Positions 36,055-43,469 of a stretch of DNA of 64,000 nucleotides are shown one piece after another. Source of the DNA: Cereibacter ovatus (GTDB lineage: Bacteria; Pseudomonadota; Alphaproteobacteria; Rhodobacterales; Rhodobacteraceae); the NCBI RefSeq assembly GCF_900207575.1, contig NZ_OAOQ01000013.1:1-64000 (forward strand). The letters run 5' to 3'. The first letter of the stretch is position 1. Each line of letters begins with the position of its first letter. The notes under the pieces were generated by a model. That model was not told the origin of the DNA, did no database searches, and saw nothing but the letters and a program-made list of their open reading frames with translations. Position numbers and translations under genes: made by a program.

Positions 36055-37410
36055 ATGTCCGACTGGACCGACAAACTCCCCGAGGCCGCGCGCAATTACA
36101 TCGGGAACCGCCGGATGGACGAGGTCGAATGCATCGTCTCGGACATCGCCGGCGTTGCCCGCGGCAAGGCGATGCCGGCGGCGAAATTCGGCAAGCAGAC
36201 CAGCTTTTTCCTGCCGAACTCGATCTTTCTGCAAACCATCACCGGCGAATGGGCCGACAATCCGTCCGGCGCCTTTACCGAACCCGACATGATCCTGCTG
36301 CCGGATTTCTCGACCGCGACGGCCGCGCCATGGACGGCGGATGTGACGTTGCAGGTGATCCATGACGCGGTGGACCAGCAGGGCCGCCCGATCCCCAGCG
36401 CGCCGCGCAACGTGCTGAAGCGCGTGGTCGAGCTTTACAACGCCGCAGGCTGGACCCCCATCGTCGCCCCCGAGATGGAATTCTTCCTTGTCGCGCGCAA
36501 CATCGATCCGAACATGCCGATCATCCCGCCGATGGGCCGATCGGGTCGCCGCGCCGCGGCCAAACAGGCCTATTCGATGTCGGCCGTGGATGAATACGGC
36601 AAGGTCATCGACGACATCTACGACTTTGCCGAGGCGCAGGGCTTCGAGATCGACGGCATCCTGCAAGAAGGCGGCGCCGGTCAGGTCGAGATCAACCTTG
36701 CCCATGGCGATCCGGTGGCGCTGGCCGATCAGATCTTCTTCTTCAAGCGGCTGATCCGCGAGGCGGCACTGCGCCACGATTGCTTTGCCACCTTCATGGC
36801 CAAGCCCATCGAAGGCGAGCCCGGCTCGGCCATGCATATCCATCATTCGGTGGTAGAGACCGCGACGGGCCAGAACATCTTTTCGGATGCGCAAGGCGGC
36901 GAGACCGAGGCGTTCCTGCATTTCATCGCCGGAATGCAGACCCACCTGCCCGGCGCGGTGGCGCTGCTGGCGCCTTACGTCAACAGCTATCGCCGCTATG
37001 TCCCCGACTTCGCGGCGCCGATCAATCTGGAATGGGGCCGCGACAACCGCACCACCGGACTGCGGGTGCCGATCTCGGGGCCCGAGGCGCGTCGGCTGGA
37101 AAATCGGCTGGCGGGGATGGACTGCAACCCCTACCTCGGGCTGGCCGCATCGCTGGCCTGCGGCTATCTGGGCCTGAAGGAACGGAAGATGCCACGCCCG
37201 GAATGCACCGGCGACGCCTATATGTCCGAGACCGACCTGCCCTACAATCTGGGCGATGCGCTGGACCTGCTGGAAGAGAACGCGGCGCTGCGCGACGTGC
37301 TGGGGCCAGAGTTCTGCGGCGTCTACGATTCAGTAAAGCGCAACGAATACAAAGAGTTCCTTCAGGTCATCAGCCCATGGGAACGCGAACATCTGCTTTT
37401 GAACGTATGA
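36055..37410 (+). CDS. Glutamine synthetase family ligase, gamma-glutamylamine type (second)
   Basis: The 451-aa paralogue starts at 36055 (MSDWTDKLPEAARNYIGN), one base after the amidotransferase stop. Motifs of the GS fold are APEMEFFLVARN, EGGAGQVEINLAHGD, GSAMHIHHSV and RLENRLAGMDCNPYLG. The arrangement and length match PuuA/SpuI-like enzymes, which form gamma-glutamylputrescine or similar compounds. It retains the glutamate and histidine ligands expected for two metal ions. It is coupled to the FAD oxidase gene by ATGA. Compared with the first ligase it is closer to the PuuA type by eye, which has not been measured. Confidence 0.87.
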   Translation: MSDWTDKLPEAARNYIGNRRMDEVECIVSDIAGVARGKAMPAAKFGKQTSFFLPNSIFLQTITGEWADNPSGAFTEPDMILLPDFSTATAAPWTADVTLQVIHDAVDQQGRPIPSAPRNVLKRVVELYNAAGWTPIVAPEMEFFLVARNIDPNMPIIPPMGRSGRRAAAKQAYSMSAVDEYGKVIDDIYDFAEAQGFEIDGILQEGGAGQVEINLAHGDPVALADQIFFFKRLIREAALRHDCFATFMAKPIEGEPGSAMHIHHSVVETATGQNIFSDAQGGETEAFLHFIAGMQTHLPGAVALLAPYVNSYRRYVPDFAAPINLEWGRDNRTTGLRVPISGPEARRLENRLAGMDCNPYLGLAASLACGYLGLKERKMPRPECTGDAYMSETDLPYNLGDALDLLEENAALRDVLGPEFCGVYDSVKRNEYKEFLQVISPWEREHLLLNV

Positions 37411-38708
37411 ACCTGCTTTATGCCAACGACCGGCCGGGGGAATATCCGCGGTCGTATTATGCCGCGACCGCGACCGATCTGGCCGCCTTTCCCACGCTTC
37501 AGGGCGAGGTCCGGGCCGATGTCTGCGTCATCGGTGCCGGCTATACCGGGCTTTCGGCGGCGCTGCATCTGGCAGAGCGCGGCTATTCGGTGGCGCTGCT
37601 GGAAGCACATCGGGTGGGCTTTGGCGCCTCGGGGCGCAATGGCGGACAGGTGGGGTCGGGCCAGCGGCTGGAACAGGACGAGCTGGAACGGATGGTCGGG
37701 CGCGACGATGCCCGCAAGCTGTGGGATCTGTCGGAAGAGGCGAAGGCGCTGGTCCGCGGCCTGATCGACCGCCACGCGATGCCGGTCACCTTTCATCCCG
37801 GCATCGTCCATGCCTGCCGCACCAAGGCCGAGGTCGCCCATGCCCACACCAACGCCGAAAAACTTTCCCGCGGCTATGGCTATGACCAGATTCAGCCGCT
37901 TGATCGCGACGCGATCCGCGCCCTGATCGGGTCCAGCGCCTATCTGGGCGGCGATCTGGATCAGGGCGCAGGCCATCTGCATCCGCTGAATTTCGCCATC
38001 GGCCTCGCCCGGGCCTGTGCCGCGGCGGGGGTGCGGATTTTCGAGACCAGCCCCGCGACCGCAGTCTTGCCGGGGCCTTCGTCCGTGGTGCGAACCGCGG
38101 CAGGCCATGTGCGGGCCACCCATGTGATCCTGGCCGCGAACGGTTACCTTGGCGGGCTGGAGCCGAGGGTCGCGGCCAAGGTCATGCCGATCAACAATTT
38201 CATTCTGGCGACCGAGCCTCTGGGAAGCTTGGCGAAAAACATTCTCAGTCAGCCCGTGGCGGTGGCCGACACCCGGTTCGTGGTGAACTACTGGCGGCTG
38301 TCCGATGATGGCCGGCTGCTGTTCGGCGGCGGCGAAAGCTATGGCTATCGCTTTCCCGATATCGTCAGGACGGTGCGCAAGCCGATGCTCGAGGTCTATC
38401 CCCAGCTGCGCGACGTTCGGATCGATTACGCCTGGGGGGGTACGCTGGCGATCACCATGAACCGGATGCCCTGCTTTGTGCGGCTGGCGCCGAACATGTT
38501 TTCCGCTTCGGGCTATTCAGGGCATGGCGTGGCGCTGGCAACGCTGGCGGGTCGCCTGATGGCCGAGGCCATAGCGGGGCAAGCCGAACGGTTCGACCTG
38601 ATGGCCAGCCTGCCGCAGCCGCGCTTTCCCGGCGGCACCGCACTGCGCTGGCCGATGCTGGTTCTGGCGATGACGTGGTTCTCGCTGCGCGACCGGCTGG
38701 GGATCTGA
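37407..38708 (+). CDS. FAD-dependent oxidoreductase (PuuB/DadA-like)
   Basis: A 433-aa flavoprotein of the DAO family. The start at 37407 (MNLLYANDRPGEYPRSYYAA) overlaps the ligase stop as ATGA. The dinucleotide-binding motif VIGAGYTGLSAALHLAERG is at about 42-60, with the ribose-binding glutamate after it (LLEAHRVGFGASGRNGGQV). The C-terminal part ends in the FAD-contact segment MFSASGYSGHGVALATLAGRLMAEAI. PuuB oxidises gamma-glutamylputrescine to the aldehyde, which fits the neighbours. The aldehyde dehydrogenase PuuC is not in the cluster. Confidence 0.85.
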   Translation: MNLLYANDRPGEYPRSYYAATATDLAAFPTLQGEVRADVCVIGAGYTGLSAALHLAERGYSVALLEAHRVGFGASGRNGGQVGSGQRLEQDELERMVGRDDARKLWDLSEEAKALVRGLIDRHAMPVTFHPGIVHACRTKAEVAHAHTNAEKLSRGYGYDQIQPLDRDAIRALIGSSAYLGGDLDQGAGHLHPLNFAIGLARACAAAGVRIFETSPATAVLPGPSSVVRTAAGHVRATHVILAANGYLGGLEPRVAAKVMPINNFILATEPLGSLAKNILSQPVAVADTRFVVNYWRLSDDGRLLFGGGESYGYRFPDIVRTVRKPMLEVYPQLRDVRIDYAWGGTLAITMNRMPCFVRLAPNMFSASGYSGHGVALATLAGRLMAEAIAGQAERFDLMASLPQPRFPGGTALRWPMLVLAMTWFSLRDRLGI

Positions 38709-38799
38709 CAGACGCGCGCAAGGATCTTCGCGCAAGGTGCCCCAGAACGGAAGGTTCTTCGGCCAAACACACCATCGGCGCGGGGATTGGCCGCAGCGG

Positions 38800-38828
38800 T
38801 TGAACCCTTCGGGGCGGCCGGCTAGCCT
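38800..38828 (+). promoter_or_regulatory. Candidate promoter for the transaminase gene
   Basis: TTGAAC (38800-38805) and TAGCCT (38823-38828) are 17 bp apart and lie 31 bp before the ATG in a 151-bp gap after the oxidase. The -10 match is weak. It would allow separate expression of the transaminase. Confidence 0.4.
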
Positions 38829-38859
38829 TGCGGTCAGAGGTCAGGAATGAGGATCAGAC

Positions 38860-40227
38860 ATGCGTGACGACGCGCCGAATTCATGGGAATCGCGGGCCGA
38901 TGCCACATCGCTTTACGGCTTCACCGACCTGCCTTCGGTGCACCAGCGCGGGGCGGTGGTGCTGACCCACGGCAAGGGGCCCTATGTCTATGACGTGCAC
39001 GGCCGGGCCTATCTGGATGCGAATTCGGGCCTTTGGAACATGGTGGCGGGCTTTGACCATCCCGGCCTGATCGAGGCAGCCAAGGCCCAGTATGAGCGTT
39101 TTCCCGGCTATCACGCCTTCTTTGGCCGGATGTCGGATCAAACGGTGATGCTGTCGGAAAAGCTGGTCGAGGTTTCGCCCTTCGACCGCGGGCGGGTGTT
39201 CTACACCAACTCGGGCTCTGAGGCGAACGACACGATGGTGAAGATCCTGTGGTTTCTCGGGATTGCCGAAGGCCAGCCGCAGAGGCGCAAGATCATCACC
39301 CGGGTGAACAGCTATCACGGGGTCACGGCGGTTTCGGCCTCGATGACGGGCAAGCCCTACAACGCGCTGTTCGGCCTGCCGCTGCCCGGCTTCATCCATG
39401 TCGGCTGCCCGCATTACTGGCGCTTCGGGCAGGCGGGCGAGACCGAAGACCAGTTCACCGCCCGGCTTGCGAAAGAGTTGGAGGCCACGATCATCAAGGA
39501 AGGCCCCGATACCATCGCCGGCTTCTTTGCCGAACCCGTGATGGGCGCGGGCGGGGTCATCCCGCCGTCGAAAGGCTATTTCCAGGCCATCGCCCCGGTG
39601 CTGAAACGCTATGGCATCCCGCTGATCGCGGACGAGGTCATCTGCGGCTTTGGGCGCACGGGCATGACCTGGGGCTGCCAGACCTACGATTTCATGCCCG
39701 ATGCGATCATCAGTTCGAAAAACATTACCGCCGGCTTCTTCCCGATGGGGGCGATCATCCTTGGGCCAGAGTTGTCCGACCGCGTGCAGGCGGCAGCCGA
39801 GGCGGTCGAGGAATTTCCCCACGGCTTCACCGCCAGCGGCCACCCGGTCGGCTGCGCCATCGCGCTGAAGGCCATCGACGTGGTGATGAACGAGGGCCTG
39901 GCCGAAAATGTACAGCGCCTGACGCCGAAGTTCGAAGCCGGGCTGGCTTACCTTGCCGATAACCCCAACATCGGTGAATGGCGTGGCAAGGGGCTGATGG
40001 GCGCCCTGGAAGCGGTGAAGGACAAGGCCAGCAAGACCCCCTTCCCCGGAGATCTGTCGGTGTCGGAACGCATTGCCAACACCTGCACCGATCACGGGCT
40101 GATCTGCCGCCCTCTGGGTCAGTCGATCGTGCTGTGCCCGCCGTTCATCATGACGGATGCTCAGATGGACGAGATGTTCGAAAAGCTGGGTGCCGCGCTG
40201 AAAAAGGTTTTCGCAGAAGTCGCGTAA
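38860..40227 (+). CDS. Class III omega-aminotransferase (polyamine:pyruvate-type)
   Basis: The 455-aa PLP-dependent enzyme has the fold-type I features of class III aminotransferases: FYTNSGSEANDTMVK near residues 114-128, the PLP aspartate in ADEVICGFGRTG near 257-268, and the Schiff-base lysine in ISSKNITAGFFPMGA around residue 287. N-terminal HPFT-like residues are replaced by TSLYGFTDLP. SpuC-type putrescine:pyruvate and beta-alanine:pyruvate transaminases belong here. It is the last gene of the amine cluster and could provide an alternative route from putrescine. Substrate is inferred. It converges on phaR over a strong terminator. Confidence 0.86.
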   Translation: MRDDAPNSWESRADATSLYGFTDLPSVHQRGAVVLTHGKGPYVYDVHGRAYLDANSGLWNMVAGFDHPGLIEAAKAQYERFPGYHAFFGRMSDQTVMLSEKLVEVSPFDRGRVFYTNSGSEANDTMVKILWFLGIAEGQPQRRKIITRVNSYHGVTAVSASMTGKPYNALFGLPLPGFIHVGCPHYWRFGQAGETEDQFTARLAKELEATIIKEGPDTIAGFFAEPVMGAGGVIPPSKGYFQAIAPVLKRYGIPLIADEVICGFGRTGMTWGCQTYDFMPDAIISSKNITAGFFPMGAIILGPELSDRVQAAAEAVEEFPHGFTASGHPVGCAIALKAIDVVMNEGLAENVQRLTPKFEAGLAYLADNPNIGEWRGKGLMGALEAVKDKASKTPFPGDLSVSERIANTCTDHGLICRPLGQSIVLCPPFIMTDAQMDEMFEKLGAALKKVFAEVA

Positions 40228-40237
40228 CGCAGCCAAA

Positions 40238-40262
40238 GGCCCCGCGGATCGCCCGCGGGGCC
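40238..40262. terminator. Bidirectional hairpin between transaminase and phaR
   Basis: A perfect 10-bp palindromic stem (GGCCCCGCGG with CCGCGGGGCC, loop ATCGC) sits between the converging stops at 40227 and 40270. Without clear U-runs it is still the obvious separator of the two transcripts. Confidence 0.65.
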
Positions 40263-40269
40263 GGTTCGG

Positions 40270-40824
40270 TCACAGCTTCGACAGCTTTTTTTGCAGATCG
40301 GCCAGTTGCTTGCGAATCTGCGCCAGTTCCTCGGCATTGCCAGACTCGGCGGGGGCGTCCTCTTTCGGGGCGGGGGTGGGCCAGGTTTGCAGCCCCATCA
40401 TGGTCTTCAGGAACGCCTCTTGCTGCTTGCGCACGGCATCGAACCCCGGCATCCCGGCCATCGGGTTCGGCATCTGGGTCAGGTTTTCCATCATCTTGGT
40501 CTGGCCCGTGCGCAGCATGTCGAATGACGCAGCCAGAAACTGCGGCACAACCGACTGCACTTCGGTGGTATAGCTGCGCACCAGATCGGTCAGCACCGCC
40601 AAGGGCAACACGTTGTCCCCCTTGGATTCATGCTCGGCGATGATCTGAAGCAGGTATTGCCGGGTCAGGTCGTCGCCCGACTTCAGATCGATGATCTGAA
40701 CCTCGCGCCCCGCGCGGATAAAGCCCGCGATATCTTCAAGCGTGACGTAATCGCTTGTCTCGGTGTTGTAGAGGCGCCGACTTGCGTAGCGTTTGATCAG
40801 CAACGGCTTGTCACTTTCGGCCAT
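40270..40824 (-). CDS. phaR: Polyhydroxyalkanoate synthesis repressor PhaR
   Basis: The 184-aa regulator has the PhaR/PHB accumulation DNA-binding domain at its N-terminus (LLIKRYASRRLYNTETSDYV at about 8-27, then TLEDIAGFIRAGREVQIIDL) and a helical C-terminal half ending in a lysine-rich coiled segment (ELAQIRKQLADLQKKL). PhaR proteins repress phasin and synthesis genes and are released by binding to nascent PHB. The start at 40824 (MAESDKP) was chosen over a frame extension of 31 codons with no similarity. A palindrome CTGC-ACTT-GCAG lies 21 bp upstream, so it probably represses itself. Confidence 0.92.
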   Translation of the reverse strand: MAESDKPLLIKRYASRRLYNTETSDYVTLEDIAGFIRAGREVQIIDLKSGDDLTRQYLLQIIAEHESKGDNVLPLAVLTDLVRSYTTEVQSVVPQFLAASFDMLRTGQTKMMENLTQMPNPMAGMPGFDAVRKQQEAFLKTMMGLQTWPTPAPKEDAPAESGNAEELAQIRKQLADLQKKLSKL

Positions 40825-40844
40825 ACCCACCCCGTCGGATTTTT

Positions 40845-40856
40845 CTGCACTTGCAG
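40845..40856. promoter_or_regulatory. PhaR operator upstream of phaR (CTGC-N4-GCAG)
   Basis: CTGC ACTT GCAG is a perfect palindrome of the form reported for Paracoccus PhaR (CTGC-N3/4-GCAG, from memory). It is 21 bp before the phaR start, consistent with autoregulation. Confidence 0.75.
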
Positions 40857-40879
40857 AGAAGTTTAGGGCACGGCCGGGC

Positions 40880-40909
40880 AAAAAGAAAGGGCGGGCTGAA
40901 AGCCCGCCC
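40880..40909 (-). terminator. Rho-independent terminator downstream of phaP
   Basis: On the minus strand GGGCGGGCT and AGCCCGCCC form a 9-bp stem with a 3-nt loop, followed by TTTCTTTTT. This is one of the best intrinsic terminators in the window and isolates phaP from phaR. Confidence 0.85.
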
Positions 40910-40931
40910 CCGCGCATCCGTCATGGGAGGA

Positions 40932-40959
40932 TAAGCCGGACGCACGCACGTCCGGCTTA
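40932..40959 (-). other. Hairpin overlapping the phaP stop codon
   Basis: TAAGCCGGACG (40932-40942) and CGTCCGGCTTA (40949-40959) form an 11-bp stem with a 6-nt loop. The distal arm includes the phaP TAA stop. It precedes the intrinsic terminator and may stabilise the abundant phasin mRNA. Confidence 0.6.
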
Positions 40960-41406
40960 CTTCGCCGGCGCGGTCGCCTTTTTCGCGGCCGTGGTGACAT
41001 CGGCGGTGGCCTTTTTCACGGCGGCGGTCGCGTCATCCTGGATGTCCTTGCCGGCGGCCAGCATCAGCTCGACGGTTTCCATCTGCACCTTCTTCGCCAC
41101 TTCGGCGAAGGCGGCCAGGTTCTCGGCGGCCATCTCGGCAGCGGCCGAAGCGAAATCGGTCGCGGCTTTGGTGTATTCGGTCGGCTCGGACTTGGCTTTC
41201 GCCAGGTCGCCGAATTTCGCGATCGTGTCCTTGGCCCATTTGGCGGTGATCTCGGTCGATTTCTCGGCCGCTTCAAGGGTCACTTTCGACATCTTCTCGG
41301 CCATCGCGGCCTGGGTCTTGAACGCGTTCTGCATCGCCGACGCATCGACCGGGAAGGCCGCCATCATGTCCTGCATCACTTTGGTGAAATCGGGGGTCTT
41401 GGTCAT
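40957..41406 (-). CDS. phaP: Phasin PhaP
   Basis: A 149-aa low-complexity, helical, alanine-rich protein that coats PHB granules. The phasin_2 pattern is visible from MTKTPDFTKVMQDMMAAFPV to the C-terminal lysine- and alanine-rich tail (KKATADVTTAAKKATAPAK). The start at 41406 follows AGGAGACACGGCA. The promoter at 41457-41485 overlaps one imperfect PhaR site and a perfect one lies just upstream, so strong repression by PhaR with derepression on PHB accumulation is expected. It sits between phaC and phaR, all three on the minus strand. Confidence 0.92.
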   Translation of the reverse strand: MTKTPDFTKVMQDMMAAFPVDASAMQNAFKTQAAMAEKMSKVTLEAAEKSTEITAKWAKDTIAKFGDLAKAKSEPTEYTKAATDFASAAAEMAAENLAAFAEVAKKVQMETVELMLAAGKDIQDDATAAVKKATADVTTAAKKATAPAK

Positions 41407-41456
41407 TGCCGTGTCTCCTGCGAGTCGGGCCCATGCCCGGTTTGTCCTGAGACAAG

Positions 41457-41485
41457 TATATAAATGCTGCGGCGTAGAAAATCAA
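41457..41485 (-). promoter_or_regulatory. phaP promoter
   Basis: On the minus strand TTGATT (41480-41485) and TATATA (41457-41462) are exactly 17 bp apart, a near-consensus promoter in a GC-rich genome. The spacer contains CTAC-GCC-GCAG (41467-41477), an imperfect PhaR site. The start codon lies 51 bp downstream of the -10 element. Confidence 0.8.
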
Positions 41486-41493
41486 CGCTTATT

Positions 41494-41504
41494 CTGCACC
41501 GCAG
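41494..41504. promoter_or_regulatory. PhaR operator upstream of phaP (CTGC-N3-GCAG)
   Basis: CTGC ACC GCAG is a perfect palindrome located 8 bp upstream of the phaP -35 element. Together with the imperfect site in the spacer it could hold PhaR in two neighbouring positions, giving tight control of phasin. Confidence 0.78.
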
Positions 41505-41560
41505 CATTTGCCAGACCCCGCCGGGAAAGCCATTGCTTTCCAGATACTTGACCTGATTGC

Positions 41561-43366
41561 TCAGCCCGCGGGATTGGCCACCACATAGGTTCCAGGGGCC
41601 GGGGCGAGCACGGGATGCTTCGAATCGCCCGGAACGCGAGCCTTCACCCGCTGGCCGGAACGCGCCCCCAGCCACTCGGCCCAGCGCAGCCACCACGAGC
41701 CCTGATGATAGGCGGCGCCGTCGCGAAAGGCGTCGGCCGTGGTCATCGGCGAAGGGTTGACGTAGTGGCCATATTTGTTGCGGCTGGGCGGGTTCACGAT
41801 GCCCGCGACATGGCCGGATTCGGACAGGATGAAGGTCTTGTCGGTGGACCCGAACTGCCGGATACCGTTGAAGCTGCTTTTCCACGGCGCGATGTGGTCC
41901 GTCTCGCAGGCAATGGCGCAGATCGGAAGCTTCACGTCCGACAGTCCCACCGGCTGCCCCAGAACCGGGAATGTCCCCTGTGCCAGCCGGTCCTGCTGGC
42001 ACAGGCCGCGCAGGTATTCCACCGCCATCTGGGCCGGAAGGTTGGTGCCGTCGCCGTTCCAGTAGAGCAGGTCGAAGGCCGGCGGCGCCTCGCCCATCAT
42101 GTAGCTTTTGATCGCCGGCTGATAGATCAGGTCGTTCGATCGCAGATAGCTGAAGGTCCGCGACATGAAGGTCTTGTCAAGGATGCCATCCACCGCGACC
42201 TGACGTTCGATCCCGTCCACGAAATCGTCATTCAGGAACACCCCCACCTCGCCCGGGTCGGAAAAGTCGGTCAGCGTGGTGAAGAACGTGGCCGAACGGA
42301 CGGATTCGTCGCCCGCCTTCGCCAGATGCGCCAGCGTCAGCGTCAGCGTCGTGCCGGCGATGCAATAACCCACCGCGTTGATCTGCTTCTGTTTCGTGAT
42401 CGAGCGGACCTCGGCCATCGCGCGCATGTAGCCTTCGCGGATATAGTCGTCCATCCCCACCCCGGCATAGGCCGCGCCGGGGTTGACCCAGCTGACGACG
42501 AACACCGTGAAGCCCTGATCCACCAGCCATTTCAGCAGCGAATTCTGCGGCTTCAGGTCAAGGATGTAGAACTTGTTGATCCATGGCGGAAAGATCAGCA
42601 GGGGCGTCTCATAGACCGTTTCGGTCGTGGGCTTGTACTGGATCAGCTCGAACATGCGGTTGCGATAGACCACAGAGCCTTCGGTGGTGGCCAGATTGTG
42701 GCCGACGTTGAAGGCATCGCGGTCGGCCAGCGTCACCAGCAGATCGCCATTGTTGGCCTCGATATCGCGAACCAGATTCTCCAGGCCCTGCACAAGGCTT
42801 TCGCCGTCGGTGGCGATCGCACGTTCCAGCGCATCGGGGTTGGTGCCGAAGAAATTGGTGGGCGAGAACATGTCCACGATCTGCCGCGAGAAATATTCCA
42901 CGCGCTTCTTGTCGGCCGGATCGATATGCTGAAGGCCGTCGACAGCCTGCTGCACGGCCTCGGAGTTCATCATGTATTGCTGTTTCAAATAGTTGAAGAA
43001 CGGATGGGTCTGCCACAGCGGGTTGTTGAAGCGCCGGTCGCTGGGCGTGGGATCGGGCGGCGCCTTCAGCTCGCCCTTGGCCAGCGCCTGCTGCGCCTCG
43101 ACATAGTGTTTCAGGCTTTTGCCCCAGAAGTTGATCTGGTGTTCAAGAATCTTGGCTGGATTGTTCACCATCTCGGCCATGTAGGCGGTCATCGCCTTCA
43201 GGAACACATCGCCCGACGGCCCATGCAGCGCCGGATCGGACATCTTCCGGCGGCCCAGCGCGGCGGTCAGCCTCTTCGACAACTCGTCGATGCGCCCCAG
43301 ATTCGCGTTCAGACGCTCCAACTGTGCGTCCCGCACGGAACCCGGTGCCTGCTCTTCGGTTGCCAT
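41561..43366 (-). CDS. phaC: Class I poly(3-hydroxyalkanoate) synthase
   Basis: The 601-aa cytoplasmic enzyme polymerises (R)-3-hydroxybutyryl-CoA into PHB on granule surfaces. From the ATG at 43366 (MATEEQAPGS), the catalytic triad is Cys335 in GYCIAGT, Asp490 in CETDHIAPW and His519 in SGHVAGIVNPP, in the right order and spacing for class I synthases. The variable N-terminal 100 residues precede the conserved FxxNPLWxTHPFF segment at about 113-124. The start has a GGGGGGAAG site 5 nt upstream. The ORF extends 29 codons more but through the operator. A PhaR palindrome is 25 bp before the ATG. Confidence 0.96.
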   Translation of the reverse strand: MATEEQAPGSVRDAQLERLNANLGRIDELSKRLTAALGRRKMSDPALHGPSGDVFLKAMTAYMAEMVNNPAKILEHQINFWGKSLKHYVEAQQALAKGELKAPPDPTPSDRRFNNPLWQTHPFFNYLKQQYMMNSEAVQQAVDGLQHIDPADKKRVEYFSRQIVDMFSPTNFFGTNPDALERAIATDGESLVQGLENLVRDIEANNGDLLVTLADRDAFNVGHNLATTEGSVVYRNRMFELIQYKPTTETVYETPLLIFPPWINKFYILDLKPQNSLLKWLVDQGFTVFVVSWVNPGAAYAGVGMDDYIREGYMRAMAEVRSITKQKQINAVGYCIAGTTLTLTLAHLAKAGDESVRSATFFTTLTDFSDPGEVGVFLNDDFVDGIERQVAVDGILDKTFMSRTFSYLRSNDLIYQPAIKSYMMGEAPPAFDLLYWNGDGTNLPAQMAVEYLRGLCQQDRLAQGTFPVLGQPVGLSDVKLPICAIACETDHIAPWKSSFNGIRQFGSTDKTFILSESGHVAGIVNPPSRNKYGHYVNPSPMTTADAFRDGAAYHQGSWWLRWAEWLGARSGQRVKARVPGDSKHPVLAPAPGTYVVANPAG

Positions 43367-43390
43367 ATTGACTTCCCCCCTTTTTTCATG

Positions 43391-43401
43391 CTGCCATGCA
43401 G
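43391..43401. promoter_or_regulatory. PhaR operator between phaC and phaZ (CTGC-N3-GCAG)
   Basis: CTGC CAT GCAG lies in the 103-bp gap between the divergent phaC and phaZ genes. The symmetry extends to seven-base arms ATGCTGC and GCAGCAT. One site could serve both directions. Confidence 0.78.
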
Positions 43402-43469
43402 CATTGTGTTGCCTGCCTCCGGGGGAGATATGTGCAGGAACACAGGCCTCCACCGGGCAGGGATGAACT

